Positions 50,299-57,994 of a stretch of 63,265 nucleotides of DNA are shown one piece after another. Origin of the DNA: Actinomycetota bacterium (lineage in GTDB: Bacteria; Actinomycetota; Thermoleophilia; Gaiellales; Gaiellaceae); NCBI GenBank assembly GCA_005883355.1, contig VAXG01000037.1, positions 1 to 63,265 of the forward strand, read 5' to 3'. Made by a program: the position numbers and the translations under genes. The notes under the pieces were generated by a model. That model made no database searches and had not been told where the DNA came from. It saw only the letters and a program-made list of their open reading frames with translations. Position 1 is the stretch's first letter. Every line of letters starts with the position of its first letter.

Positions 50299-51339
50299 CT
50301 AGCCCGACACCGCGGTCCACGTCGAGAGCGACGATGGCTCGTCGCCCGCCGCATAAGGCCGGACCGCACCGACGTAGGCAAGCGCGTACCGAGTTTCGAA
50401 GAGGCTCGAGATCTTCACTACGTCACCCGTCTGTGGAGCATGGATGAAAGATCCGTTGCCGACGTACATCCCCTCGTGCTGCGGGACGCCGGCGGAGTTT
50501 GCGTGGAAGAAGACGAGGTCGCCGGGCTGCAACTGGCCTCGCGGGACGCGCAAGCCCGAGTAGTACTGGAATCCCGTGTAGTGGCCGAGCTTGATGCCGA
50601 GCTGGCCGTAGACGTACATTGTCAGGCCGGAGCAGTCGAAGCCCAACGGCGACTCGCCACCCCAGACGTACGGGATGCCGAGGTAGCGATACGCGAGCGC
50701 CACCGCCTGGCCCCCGAGTGTGTTGGTCGGGGGCAGGATGTCGGACAGGAGAAACGTCGGCACGCCGGCCATCGACGCCTGTGCGGCTGGAAGCTGAGGA
50801 AGCCCCAGCACCGCCGCCGCCCGACTGGTCGACGAATCCGGGTGAGCGGCGCGCGCCAGACCGACGAGCAGCTGCGTTCCCGGTGCCAGGCCGAGTGACG
50901 GGTCGGAGACGAACGCGCGCAACGCGACGAGGCCGGAGCCCGTCCTCCCCGGCGAGACCGCCTCCTGCAGCGCGACCAGATAGCTGCCCCCGTCGAGCGG
51001 GATGATCGCGTTCGGGCCGACGACGAAGCTCGTCCCGTCGACGACGAGGCCGGCGATCCTCGCGCCCGCGAGCCCACGAGACGGGACGACGAGCCGACGG
51101 ACGGTGATACGCCCGTTGAACATCGACACGTTGCGCAGCTCGACACGAGCCGCCGTGACCCGAGACCAGCCGATCCTGAGAATCGATCCGTCTGCGGGAT
51201 ACGAGTACGCTCCCGCTCCGGCCTTTCCGAGCAACGTTCCGTCCGCGGCGCGCACCTCGGCCAGTCCCAGCGTCCCGGCCCGCGCGGGCGCGGCGAAGAC
51301 GAGCAGGATTGCCGCTAGCCCCAGTCCCCGGCGCAGCAT
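50299..51339 (-). CDS. secreted NlpC/P60 peptidoglycan endopeptidase
   Basis: Exported cell-wall hydrolase of 346 residues. Signal peptide MLRRGLGLAAILLVFAAPARA, a beta-rich N-terminal region of about 170 residues of unassigned type (RVELRNVSMFNGRITVRRLVVPS), then a C-terminal NlpC/P60 domain with Cys in GFDCSGLTMYVY, His in PQHEGMYVGNGSFIHAPQTGD. It cleaves within stem peptides. ATG 51339 gives the signal peptide; the frame is open further upstream but without similarity. A 181-bp gap to the divergent 70-residue ORF holds no gene I can see. Confidence 0.88.
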   Translation of the reverse strand: MLRRGLGLAAILLVFAAPARAGTLGLAEVRAADGTLLGKAGAGAYSYPADGSILRIGWSRVTAARVELRNVSMFNGRITVRRLVVPSRGLAGARIAGLVVDGTSFVVGPNAIIPLDGGSYLVALQEAVSPGRTGSGLVALRAFVSDPSLGLAPGTQLLVGLARAAHPDSSTSRAAAVLGLPQLPAAQASMAGVPTFLLSDILPPTNTLGGQAVALAYRYLGIPYVWGGESPLGFDCSGLTMYVYGQLGIKLGHYTGFQYYSGLRVPRGQLQPGDLVFFHANSAGVPQHEGMYVGNGSFIHAPQTGDVVKISSLFETRYALAYVGAVRPYAAGDEPSSLSTWTAVSG

Positions 51340-51520
51340 CGAGGTTCCGATGTTACTGCGAGGTGCCGCTTGGGGCGAGTGCGGATGAGACGACTTGACC
51401 GTCGATGGGGCTCGCCGGGGAAGGTCCCCTGACGGACCCATACCTTCGGTGAGTTGACGCGAGGACGATGCGCACCGAAGCTGAGATCGACGTCTCTTTG
51501 GGGGGAGGCGAACTGCGGAA

Positions 51521-51733
51521 ATGCTGATCGGAGACTCCGTCACCTACGACGGCCGGACCTACTGTGTCGTCGGGTTTACACCGACGAGCGTCAGGCCGGC
51601 CCAGGTCCAGCTGAGCGAGCCTGCGACGGGCGCTACAGTCTGGGTCGATCTGCAGCGCCTGCACGAGCAGGATGCGCCTGAGCGGGCCGCACTCCGTCTC
51701 GTCGAGCGCGATCGCGGCAGCAGCGAAGACTAG
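51521..51733 (+). CDS. 70-residue protein of unknown function
   Basis: Small protein MLIGDSVTYDGRTYCVVGF..., probably a single small beta-barrel (SH3-like) by its alternating hydrophobic pattern (VTYDGRTYCVVGFT, VQLSEPATGATVWVDLQRL) and acidic-basic tail. ATG 51521 is preceded by GGGGGGAGG, a good Shine-Dalgarno about 12 nt upstream. Similar short proteins occur next to many actinobacterial genes, but no named family is recognised. Confidence 0.6.
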   Translation: MLIGDSVTYDGRTYCVVGFTPTSVRPAQVQLSEPATGATVWVDLQRLHEQDAPERAALRLVERDRGSSED

Positions 51734-51892
51734 GAATCTCGACCGGCGTCGCCGGACGCGGATGGCCACTCCGCATGTTTAGTCCCAGGCGAAATGGTTA
51801 AAGCCACAACTGGCTTCGCGACCTGACCCACGGCCGAGGGGTCTGACGGCCTTTGCGGACCGGCCCTCCGGGCCCGAGAGCGCGAAGTGCGT

Positions 51893-51926
51893 GAGGCGGC
51901 TCCCTCAAGGGGAGGGGAGCCGCCTC
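51893..51926. terminator. 11-bp hairpin upstream of the methyltransferase gene
   Basis: GAGGCGGCTCC (51893-51903) and GGAGCCGCCTC (51916-51926) pair perfectly over a 12-nt loop. No T-run follows. It sits 22 bp before GTG 51949, so it may insulate the gene from upstream transcripts or affect its translation. The gap 51734-51892 shows no gene. Confidence 0.5.
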
Positions 51927-51948
51927 CACCTGACCCGGCAGGGACCGT

Positions 51949-52620
51949 GTGTGCATGTCCCACGTTGAGACTCCGTGGGTGGTCGGCAGCCGACCAGTCC
52001 GCAATCCTGTGCCCGACTTGAACGCCCTCAAGAAGGTCGTACCACAGGCGCTCACAAGGTTCGCGCGCGGCCACGTGCACTGGTTAGCCGACCCTCAAGG
52101 GCGGCTGTTCCTGTTCAAGATGCTTCCTCGCGGCAGCGTCGGGGCGGAGATCGGCGTTTGGAAGGGCGACTTCTCGAAGCTGCTCTTGCGTCGCGTTCGG
52201 CCCACCGAATTTCACCTAATCGACCCGTGGGCTCTCGTGACGGACGCGAGCTACTCGGAGGCGCGGTATAGCAAGGCCAAGCAGGAAGAGATGGACGCGA
52301 TGCATCAGAGCCTCGTCGAAACCCTCGGCAGGCATCCGGGTGTCGCGATCCATCGCGAGTCTTCGATGGAAGCAGCTCGGAGATTCGACGACGCCCACTT
52401 CGACTGGGTCTACATCGACGGCGACCACACATACGAAGGGGTAAGAGGCGACCTGGTGGCGTGGGTGCCGAAGGTCAAGGCCGGCGGACTTGTGATGTGT
52501 GACGACTACGTCGAGGGTCAATGGTTTCAGGGCGGCGTCAAGCGCGCCGTCGACGAGTACGTCGCCGAGAAGAACCTGCCTGTCACGATCCGGGCGAATC
52601 AAGCGATCTTGAAGGTCTAG
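51949..52620 (+). CDS. class I SAM-dependent methyltransferase (Methyltransf_24 type)
   Basis: Methyltransferase of 223 residues: SVGAEIGVWKGDFSKLLL (SAM motif I with Glu/Asp), FHLIDPW (motif II), ALV, and DWVYIDGDHTYEGVRGDL (the Methyltransf_24 signature, metal-binding D-x-D-H) and LVMCDDYVEGQW. Family members methylate sugars or small metabolites; the substrate here is unknown. Start GTG 51949 or ATG 51955 (MSHVETPWVV). It is the last intact gene before the tRNA-Leu island scar. Confidence 0.82.
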   Translation: MCMSHVETPWVVGSRPVRNPVPDLNALKKVVPQALTRFARGHVHWLADPQGRLFLFKMLPRGSVGAEIGVWKGDFSKLLLRRVRPTEFHLIDPWALVTDASYSEARYSKAKQEEMDAMHQSLVETLGRHPGVAIHRESSMEAARRFDDAHFDWVYIDGDHTYEGVRGDLVAWVPKVKAGGLVMCDDYVEGQWFQGGVKRAVDEYVAEKNLPVTIRANQAILKV

Positions 52621-52643
52621 CGCCGCTCAAAGGCCGATCCCTC

Positions 52644-52679
52644 TGGCTATGCGGATGAGAGGACTTGAACCTCCACGGG
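52644..52679. repeat. 36-bp direct repeat, distal attachment-site copy
   Basis: Begins TGGCTATGCGGATGAGAGGA and ends ACCTCCACGGG; identical over 36 bp to 53877-53912. On the minus strand it is the T-arm and 3' acceptor strand of tRNA-Leu plus 6-7 bp downstream, with no 5' half. This is the expected product of site-specific integration into a tRNA gene. Confidence 0.85.
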
Positions 52680-53876
52680 TTCGCAGACGACTGGCGGCGT
52701 TCGGACCGAAGTGGCAGCAAGTGTCTTCGCACCATCGAAACTTCACGCGGCGTGAAGGTCTCGGCTTAGTCATCCGGCCGCGTTCCCCGACCTTTGGGTA
52801 CGGATTGGGCACCGCCCAAGACGCAAGAAGTCTAATTCGAGCCGCGTCTTACTTGATGGAGCCCGAGCCGTTCACCTGGCTGACGGCAACTCTCCTTAGG
52901 AGAGTGCGGGGGGCCGCTCGGGCTCCTTGCCTAGACTCCAGCCGATGAGCCCCGAGCAGGTCTCACAAAACGATGGGCGGCGTCGTCACAGCTCGCCAGA
53001 TGTCAAGACAAGCACTGGGTAACGCCGGAGCAGGCGTCTTATTCCTCAGCCAGCTTGGCGCGGGCGCGTAGGGACCGCGAAGCGGCGCTGGTTCGACAGG
53101 CGGGCACGAGCCGCTAGACCTGACGCTGGCTTGGGCCACTCCCGGATCAGGCGAAGCGTTCGGCGGCTTCCCTTGCGCGCAAAGAGCGAATTACGCTCCA
53201 TCTCTCAAGAACGCACACGGCGCCTTTTTGGGTACGCATGGCGTCCCGGAGAGTCGACGGGTAACGCCTTGTAAGAGTTTGTGAAGCGCGGCTGGGGGTT
53301 CAGCTTCTCTCGCTGGCGTCTTATGTAGGGGCCGGCCCCCGCAGAGGAGAGCGCGCGCTGGCAACTGCGGTGACGCCAATGTGGACAGACCGAGGGCCAA
53401 CCCCCAGCGTCATTGGTCACCCGGCAAAGGAAGGACAACCCGTCCCGAGGCAGTAACGATGCCTGATGCGCTGGCGAGAACTGATTCGAAGCGAGCGTGG
53501 CGAAATCGCTCCACATGCTCGGCGACCGACTCGTGACCCCGGCCTCGGCTACGGGTTCGATCCGGAGGATTACCCGGCCCTAGCCGACGCCGCCGATGCA
53601 TGGGCTGATATCCGTCACAGCCCACTAAAAAGATGGCGGTTGAGGCTGCGCTCGCGGAAGTACTGATTTCGTATCGCGCCCTCGAGAAGGCACGCGAGGC
53701 GGCGGCGAGCGTTCAGGAGATCAGCGACAGCGGGTGGAGTGGTCTTTCCCGTGTGCACGTCGCTTGCGATAGAGGAGAGGACAATGCCTGGCCCACGCTG
53801 ATCTGCAGGTTTAGGCGGCGGCGAACCCGGCGGTTTCCAGACGTCACTCAGCGTTTGGGCACCCACGCGCCCAAAA
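52680..53876. mobile_element. 1.2-kb tRNA-Leu-associated island remnant
   Basis: DNA between the two 36-bp tRNA-Leu repeats. It contains no integrase and no ORF longer than about 100 codons that looks real; codon patterns are irregular and several short frames overlap. It holds one strong nested hairpin (52858-52926). I infer the eroded remains of an integrated element, or a minimal one mobilised in trans. Weak ORFs at 53466-53666 (plus) and 53633-53983 (plus) are not listed as genes. Confidence 0.6.
52858..52926. other. nested hairpin inside the island remnant
   Basis: GGAGCCCGAGC (52858-52868) pairs perfectly with GCTCGGGCTCC (52916-52926). Inside, ACTCTCC (52889-52895) pairs with GGAGAGT (52899-52905) across a TTA loop. 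The structure could be a small RNA, a replication or transfer site, or a terminator pair. No known class is recognised. Confidence 0.5.
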
Positions 53877-53912
53877 TGGCTATGCGGATGAGAGGACTTG
53901 AACCTCCACGGG
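53877..53912. repeat. 36-bp direct repeat, tRNA-proximal attachment-site copy
   Basis: The tRNA-side copy of the repeat at 52644, comprising the T-arm and acceptor 3' strand of tRNA-Leu and about six bases beyond. The copies diverge on either side, which marks the crossover core. Confidence 0.85.
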
Positions 53913-53966
53913 GTTGCCCCCACACGGACCTGAACCGTGCGCGTCTACCAATTCCGCCACATCCGC
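53883..53966 (-). tRNA. tRNA-Leu (CAG)
   Basis: An 84-nt class-II tRNA on the minus strand: acceptor GCGGATG (5' end at 53966) with CATCCGC and discriminator A; D-arm GGCGGAATTGGTAGACGC; anticodon stem CACGG/CCGTG with loop TTCAGGT, anticodon CAG; a long variable arm GTGGGGGCAACCCCGT; T-arm GGAGG-TTCAAGT-CCTCT. Its 3' part is the 36-bp repeat, so integration has left the gene intact. Confidence 0.97.
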
Positions 53967-54012
53967 GCGGACGCACAGTCTAGCCAGGCTCCTCCCCCAC
54001 TAACTGCCGCCG

Positions 54013-54036
54013 CGGAGGCGGGCTTTGCCCGCCGGA
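54013..54036. terminator. GC-rich hairpin upstream of tRNA-Leu and the subtilase gene
   Basis: GGCGGGC-ttt-GCCCGCC flanked by GCGGA/GGAGC. It sits between divergently read tRNA-Leu and the subtilase gene. No U-tract; probably a structural or insulating element. Confidence 0.4.
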
Positions 54037-56571
54037 GCTCACTCCAATGACCCAAGAGACACCGAATCGAGTCATGGCCGAAGGCCGACTCGATTCGGCA
54101 AGCGAGACACCCGACTCGATCCGACCAATAGCCGTACGATTTCGAACCTGAGACGGGGTCTCCTGATCTGCGGACTACTCGCGCTCTCGCTCGCCCCTGC
54201 CGCTCATGCTGGGAACGTCGAGGTGCTGGTAACCCTCAAGGCGCCGCCGCTTGCGGAAGTGTTCGCCCGCCACCGGACGCTCGCCTTCTCTTCGTTCGCC
54301 CGGCCGAACCGACTGCTGTTGGACGCACCCGCGAGCCGGAGCTACCTAGAGCGGCTCGATTCCTCGCAACGTGTGCTGCAGCACAGGATCCGGGCAAGGA
54401 TTCCCGACGCCCGCGTGCGCTGGCGCTTCGGTGTCGTCCTCAACGGCTTCGCCGTCGTCGTCCCGCGCTCACAGCTAGCCACGCTCTCGCGGATGGGGGG
54501 AGCTCAGGTCTGGCCGACCATCCGTTACCACACGCTGCTCGACCGGACGCCCCAGCTCATCGGCGCGCCGACCGTGTGGGGCCCGACGCTCGCGACTGCG
54601 GGGCAGGGGATGAAGATCGCGATCGTCGACGACGGCATCGACCACACGCACCCTTTCTTCGCTCCCGCGGGCTACACGTATCCGTCGGGCTTTCCGAAGG
54701 GTCAGACGGCTTACACGACGCCGAAGGTGATCGTCGCCCGTGCATTTGCCCCTGCGACGCCGGCGTACGCGAACGCGAAGCTCCCGTTCGATCCCGATCT
54801 CTCCGACCACGGCATCCACGTCGCCGGAATCGCGGCGGGGAACAACAACACGCCGACGCGGACGGGTTTGCGACTCTCCGGTATCGCGCCGCGCGCATAC
54901 CTCGGCAACTACAAGGCACTCGGCATCCCGAGTCAGTTCGGCGCCAACGGCAACTCACCGGAGCTCGCCGCCGCGATCGAGATGGCGGTGAAAGACGGCA
55001 TGGACGTGATCAACCTCTCCCTCGGCGAGACCGAGATCGAGCCCAGCCGCGACGTGGTCGCGCGAGCGCTCGATGCCGCAGCCGATGCGGGAGTCGTCGC
55101 GGCAGTGTCAGCGGGCAACGATTTCGGGGAATTCGGCTTCGGCTCGATCACCTCTCCGGCAAACGCTGCAAAGGTGATCTCCGTTGCAGCCTCGAGCGGC
55201 GGTCACGGCAGCCCGGACGTGGACCAAGTGGCGGACTTTTCGTCCGCCGGGCCGACCCCGTACTCGCTCACGTTCAAACCAGACGTCACGGCCCCGGGCG
55301 AGGGCGTGGCGTCGGCGGCCCCGGGCGGCGGCTTCGTCGAGATCAGCGGGACGAGCATGTCCGCGCCGCACGTCGCCGGTGCGGCTGCAGTGCTGCGCCA
55401 GCGTCATCCAACGTGGACGCCTGCTCAGATCAAGTCAGCGCTCGTTCTCACCGGTGTCCCCGTTCACAACGGCGGCACGGCCGAGATCAACCCTCTGCGT
55501 GAGGGCGGGGGCCGAATCGATCTCGTTCGCGCCGATCAGCCGCTCGTGTTCGCGAGCCCGACCAACCTCTCGTTCGGACTGCTCAGACCTGGCGCGACCG
55601 CGCGGCGAACGGCGGTTCTGGCCGACGCGGGCAACGGTGGAGGATCCTGGAACGTGGCCACGAGCATTCCCGGTGCTCCGCTCTCGCTTCCGGCTCAGGC
55701 GAGCGTGCCTGGGCCCCTCACGGTCCGGGTGGTTGTTCCGCGCAACGCCCGTGAAGGTGACGTGACCGGCTTCGTCACTCTTTCGCGTGAGGGCACGAGG
55801 CGCAGGATCCCCTTCTGGTTCCGTGTCGAGCGGCCGAGGCTTCGGCTCGATCGACACGCTTCACTCGTGCGTCCGGGCGAGTACGCGGCGGACACGAGGC
55901 GCGGCGTGGCGCGCGTGTCGTCGTATCGTTATCCCGACGTTCCGCCCGGCCACGCCGCCTTCCCGGTCCGGCTCACCGGACGCGAGCTCGTGTACCGAAT
56001 CCACATTCGGGCTCGGATCGCAAACTTCGGCGTGGCCGTAATCGCGCGCAACAGCGGTGTCGGGGTCGAGCCGCGCATCGTTCGCGCCGGAGACGAGAAC
56101 CGGCTCGCGGGGTATACGGCGTTGCCGTTCGATCAGAATCCGTACCGCACTAGCTACGGGCGTCACCGGCTTGTCGCCGGCGTGGCCCTCCCCGCTCCCG
56201 GCTTCTACGACGTCGTCTTCGACACGCCGCGCGGCGCACGCTCCGGCCCGTTCCGCTTCCGGTTTTGGCAGGGCGACGTCCAGGCTCCCGCGGTTCGGGT
56301 GCTCGGCGTTCGCAACGAGTTCCTCGAGCTGGCGGTCAGCGACCGAGGCTCAGGGGTCGACCCGCTGTCGATCGAAGCCCGGATCGACGGCGGCGACGTC
56401 CAGGCCTCCTACGTGTCCGGCCGCGCGCGGCTGCCGGTGGCCGGCATTGCCCCCGGACGGCACACGTTGACCTTCACCGTCTCCGACTACCAGGAGACGA
56501 AGAACATGGAGAACGTCGCGCGCATCCTGCCGAACACGCGGACGGTGCGAACGACCTTCGTCCGGCCGTAG
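54025..56571 (+). CDS. secreted subtilisin-like serine protease (S8)
   Basis: Exported subtilase of up to 848 residues. Signal-like segment LRRGLLICGLLALSLAPAAHAG (about residues 45-66), an inhibitor-like prodomain, then the S8 domain with Asp202 (VDDGIDHTHPFF), His262 (SDHGIHVAG) and Ser444 (SGTSMSAPHVAG). Beyond about residue 500 are beta-sandwich domains with fibronectin-like and immune-type strands (LVFASPTNLSFGLLRPG ...). It probably degrades proteins outside the cell. The start is unclear: TTG 54025 is the only common start codon but lies before the palindromic repeat; a CTG near 54154 (LRRGLL) would suit the signal peptide better. Confidence 0.86.
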   Translation: MPAGAHSNDPRDTESSHGRRPTRFGKRDTRLDPTNSRTISNLRRGLLICGLLALSLAPAAHAGNVEVLVTLKAPPLAEVFARHRTLAFSSFARPNRLLLDAPASRSYLERLDSSQRVLQHRIRARIPDARVRWRFGVVLNGFAVVVPRSQLATLSRMGGAQVWPTIRYHTLLDRTPQLIGAPTVWGPTLATAGQGMKIAIVDDGIDHTHPFFAPAGYTYPSGFPKGQTAYTTPKVIVARAFAPATPAYANAKLPFDPDLSDHGIHVAGIAAGNNNTPTRTGLRLSGIAPRAYLGNYKALGIPSQFGANGNSPELAAAIEMAVKDGMDVINLSLGETEIEPSRDVVARALDAAADAGVVAAVSAGNDFGEFGFGSITSPANAAKVISVAASSGGHGSPDVDQVADFSSAGPTPYSLTFKPDVTAPGEGVASAAPGGGFVEISGTSMSAPHVAGAAAVLRQRHPTWTPAQIKSALVLTGVPVHNGGTAEINPLREGGGRIDLVRADQPLVFASPTNLSFGLLRPGATARRTAVLADAGNGGGSWNVATSIPGAPLSLPAQASVPGPLTVRVVVPRNAREGDVTGFVTLSREGTRRRIPFWFRVERPRLRLDRHASLVRPGEYAADTRRGVARVSSYRYPDVPPGHAAFPVRLTGRELVYRIHIRARIANFGVAVIARNSGVGVEPRIVRAGDENRLAGYTALPFDQNPYRTSYGRHRLVAGVALPAPGFYDVVFDTPRGARSGPFRFRFWQGDVQAPAVRVLGVRNEFLELAVSDRGSGVDPLSIEARIDGGDVQASYVSGRARLPVAGIAPGRHTLTFTVSDYQETKNMENVARILPNTRTVRTTFVRP
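54062..54098. repeat. palindromic repeat, copy 3 (nested hairpin)
   Basis: Perfect 12-bp arms CCGAATCGAGTC (54062-54073) and GACTCGATTCGG (54087-54098) enclose ATGGCC-gaa-GGCC. The ...TC-ATGGC ... GCC-GA... core is shared with the copies at 15096 and 36588, and the arms again differ in base but pair fully. Shortest of the three. It falls inside the longest possible subtilase reading frame, arguing that the subtilase starts downstream. Confidence 0.75.
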
Positions 56572-56577
56572 CCAGGC

Positions 56578-56808
56578 CTAGCGCTTCCGGTCGGTTTCCT
56601 CGATCGTCGGAAGCTCATTGAGATCGCGCTCGACACTCGCCGCGAACTCCTCGGTCTCGGTCCGAAGCAGCTTGAGCTGACTCTTACGATGCATGCGCTC
56701 ACGGCGCTGCCTCGCCTCGTTACCGAATCGGCCGGAAAACCGTGGCCACTCCGCGCCGATGACGGCCGCAACAGTGCCGAGGAGTAGGGCGACCATCAAC
56801 CAGCCCAC
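56578..56808 (-). CDS. small membrane-anchored protein of unknown function
   Basis: A 76-residue protein: one N-terminal membrane helix (MGWLMVALLLGTVAAVIGAEW, about 3-20) followed by a charged, probably coiled-coil cytoplasmic part (RQRRERMHRKSQLKLLRTETEEFAASVERDL). It converges on the subtilase with 6 bp between stops and diverges from the copper-protein-like gene. No family is recognised. Confidence 0.5.
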   Translation of the reverse strand: MGWLMVALLLGTVAAVIGAEWPRFSGRFGNEARQRRERMHRKSQLKLLRTETEEFAASVERDLNELPTIEETDRKR

Positions 56809-56837
56809 GCCCGCATTCTACCCGGCGGATCCAGTGG

Positions 56838-56843
56838 TACATT
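56838..56843 (+). promoter_or_regulatory. -10 box, leaderless promoter of the copper-monooxygenase-like gene
   Basis: TACATT ends 6 nt before GTG 56850, with no Shine-Dalgarno between. Confidence 0.5.
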
Positions 56844-56849
56844 CGTGAC

Positions 56850-57781
56850 GTGCGCCTGGCCTTGCCCCTGCTGCTCGTGGCGGGTTTGGCGGCGCTCGCC
56901 TTCCCCGGCCGAGCGGCGGCAAGCGCCGGGACGGTCGTGCTCGAGACCTCGCCGATCACGGTCAGCGCCTTCGAAGTGGCGCGAGGAGTTCGCCTCGCCC
57001 CCTCGCCGAAGGTCGACGGGTACGTCATCGGCATGAGCGCGGAGGTCGTCGACGTTCTCGGCAATCCGGTGCCGATGCAGGACGTGATGCTCCACCACGT
57101 CGTCGTCGCAAAGGTCGGTGTGCCTGATTACACCTGCGGGGTCATCGAGGACTACTCCGGCGACATCTCGAATCTTCGGGCCGAGCGGTTCTATGCCGAG
57201 GGCGAAGAGCATTTCGCCCTTTCCCTTCCGGAAGGCTACGGCTACCCCAACCGCGGGCAGGACACCTGGGGTCTTCTGTACATGCTGATGAACCACCACC
57301 CGCACTCGATGGCGGTGAAAATCCGTTACACGGTCCGCTACGTGACCGGCGAGCCTCGATGCCGGAGAGCGGCAGGTTCGTCGCCGCCGGAGGCCATCTG
57401 CACGGCGGCGGTGTCTCACTGGATGTGACCGACACGAGCTGCGGGTCGCTGTTCACCTCGTACCCGACATGGGGCCTGGTCTTCCCGCGACCAGTTCTGC
57501 ACGAGCCGGGTCCACTGCACATGACGGTGTTCGCAGATCCTGCCGGCAGGCCCGTGCGCGTGGGTGACACGTTGCGGCTCACCGCGACGTACGACAACTC
57601 ACGTCCCCATGTTCGCGTGATGGGGATCATGATCCTCTACCTCGCGCCCGGCCCGGCGGGGTTCGCATCCCCGAGCATGCGGCGTGGCACCTTCTCTTAC
57701 CGCTTCACCCGCCCAGGGACCTACCGACTCTTCTTTTCGCTGCATCCCGCACGCATGACTCAGCTCGTGGTCGTGCGCTAA
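56850..57781 (+). pseudogene. copper type II monooxygenase-like secreted protein, frame-broken
   Basis: The 5' part (56850 to about 57355) encodes a signal peptide (RLALPLLLVAGLAALAFPGRAAA) and a domain with the His pair MLHHVVVAK and LLYMLMNHHPHS, as in the copper sites of peptidylglycine/dopamine monooxygenase-like folds. The frame then runs into unrelated codons and stops at 57428, while the matching continuation (FVAAGGHLHGGGVSLDV ... RPHVRVMGIMILYL) lies in another frame, 57359-57781. The junction also seems to lack a stretch joining the two halves. I read it as one gene disrupted by a frameshift with probable deletion; a sequencing error is possible. Confidence 0.65.
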
Positions 57782-57790
57782 ACCCGGGCG

Positions 57791-57814
57791 GCCTCTGCGC
57801 CGATAAGCAGAGGC
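57791..57814. terminator. hairpin between the broken gene and the 52-residue ORF
   Basis: GCCTCTGC (57791-57798) pairs with GCAGAGGC (57807-57814) over GCCGATAA. The second arm ends at the base before ATG 57815, so it would terminate the upstream transcript or sequester the downstream start. No U-tract. Confidence 0.5.
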
Positions 57815-57973
57815 ATGAGCGGCCAGCTTCTCCTTCCTTACATGGCCCTTTGGGCCAGCCTCATGCGGGCACTGCTCGTGCGAGCTCAGATCGCCCCGCC
57901 ACTCTGTGGACGCTGCGGCCTCAAGCTGGAGCGATCCGAGCTCGGCGAGAGCATCTGTCACTGCAGTCACTAG
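57815..57973 (+). CDS. 52-residue zinc-ribbon-like protein
   Basis: ORF of 52 residues opening MSGQLLLPYMALWASLMRAL and ending PLCGRCGLKLERSELGE...CHCSH. The C-x2-C and C-x-C pairs, 17 residues apart, could bind zinc. The N-terminal half is hydrophobic and might contact a membrane or protein. The ATG directly follows a hairpin. It ends 10 bp before the -10 box of the xdhC gene. No family is recognised and coding is not certain. Confidence 0.45.
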   Translation: MSGQLLLPYMALWASLMRALLVRAQIAPPLCGRCGLKLERSELGESICHCSH

Positions 57974-57982
57974 CCGCAGGGC

Positions 57983-57988
57983 TACGAT
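57983..57988 (+). promoter_or_regulatory. -10 box, leaderless promoter of the xdhC-like gene
   Basis: TACGAT ends 6 nt before GTG 57995. No clear -35. Confidence 0.45.
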
Positions 57989-57994
57989 TGGCCG

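Noticed and set aside
53205-53516. A 103-codon minus-strand ORF and short plus-strand ORFs (53466-53666, 53633-53983) in the island remnant.
   Set aside because: Irregular codon use, mutual overlap, overlap of the last one with tRNA-Leu, and no recognisable domain; they look like chance frames in decayed DNA.
52680-53876. A complete prophage or integrative element.
   Set aside because: No integrase, excisionase, replication or structural gene is present; only the attachment repeats support a mobile origin.
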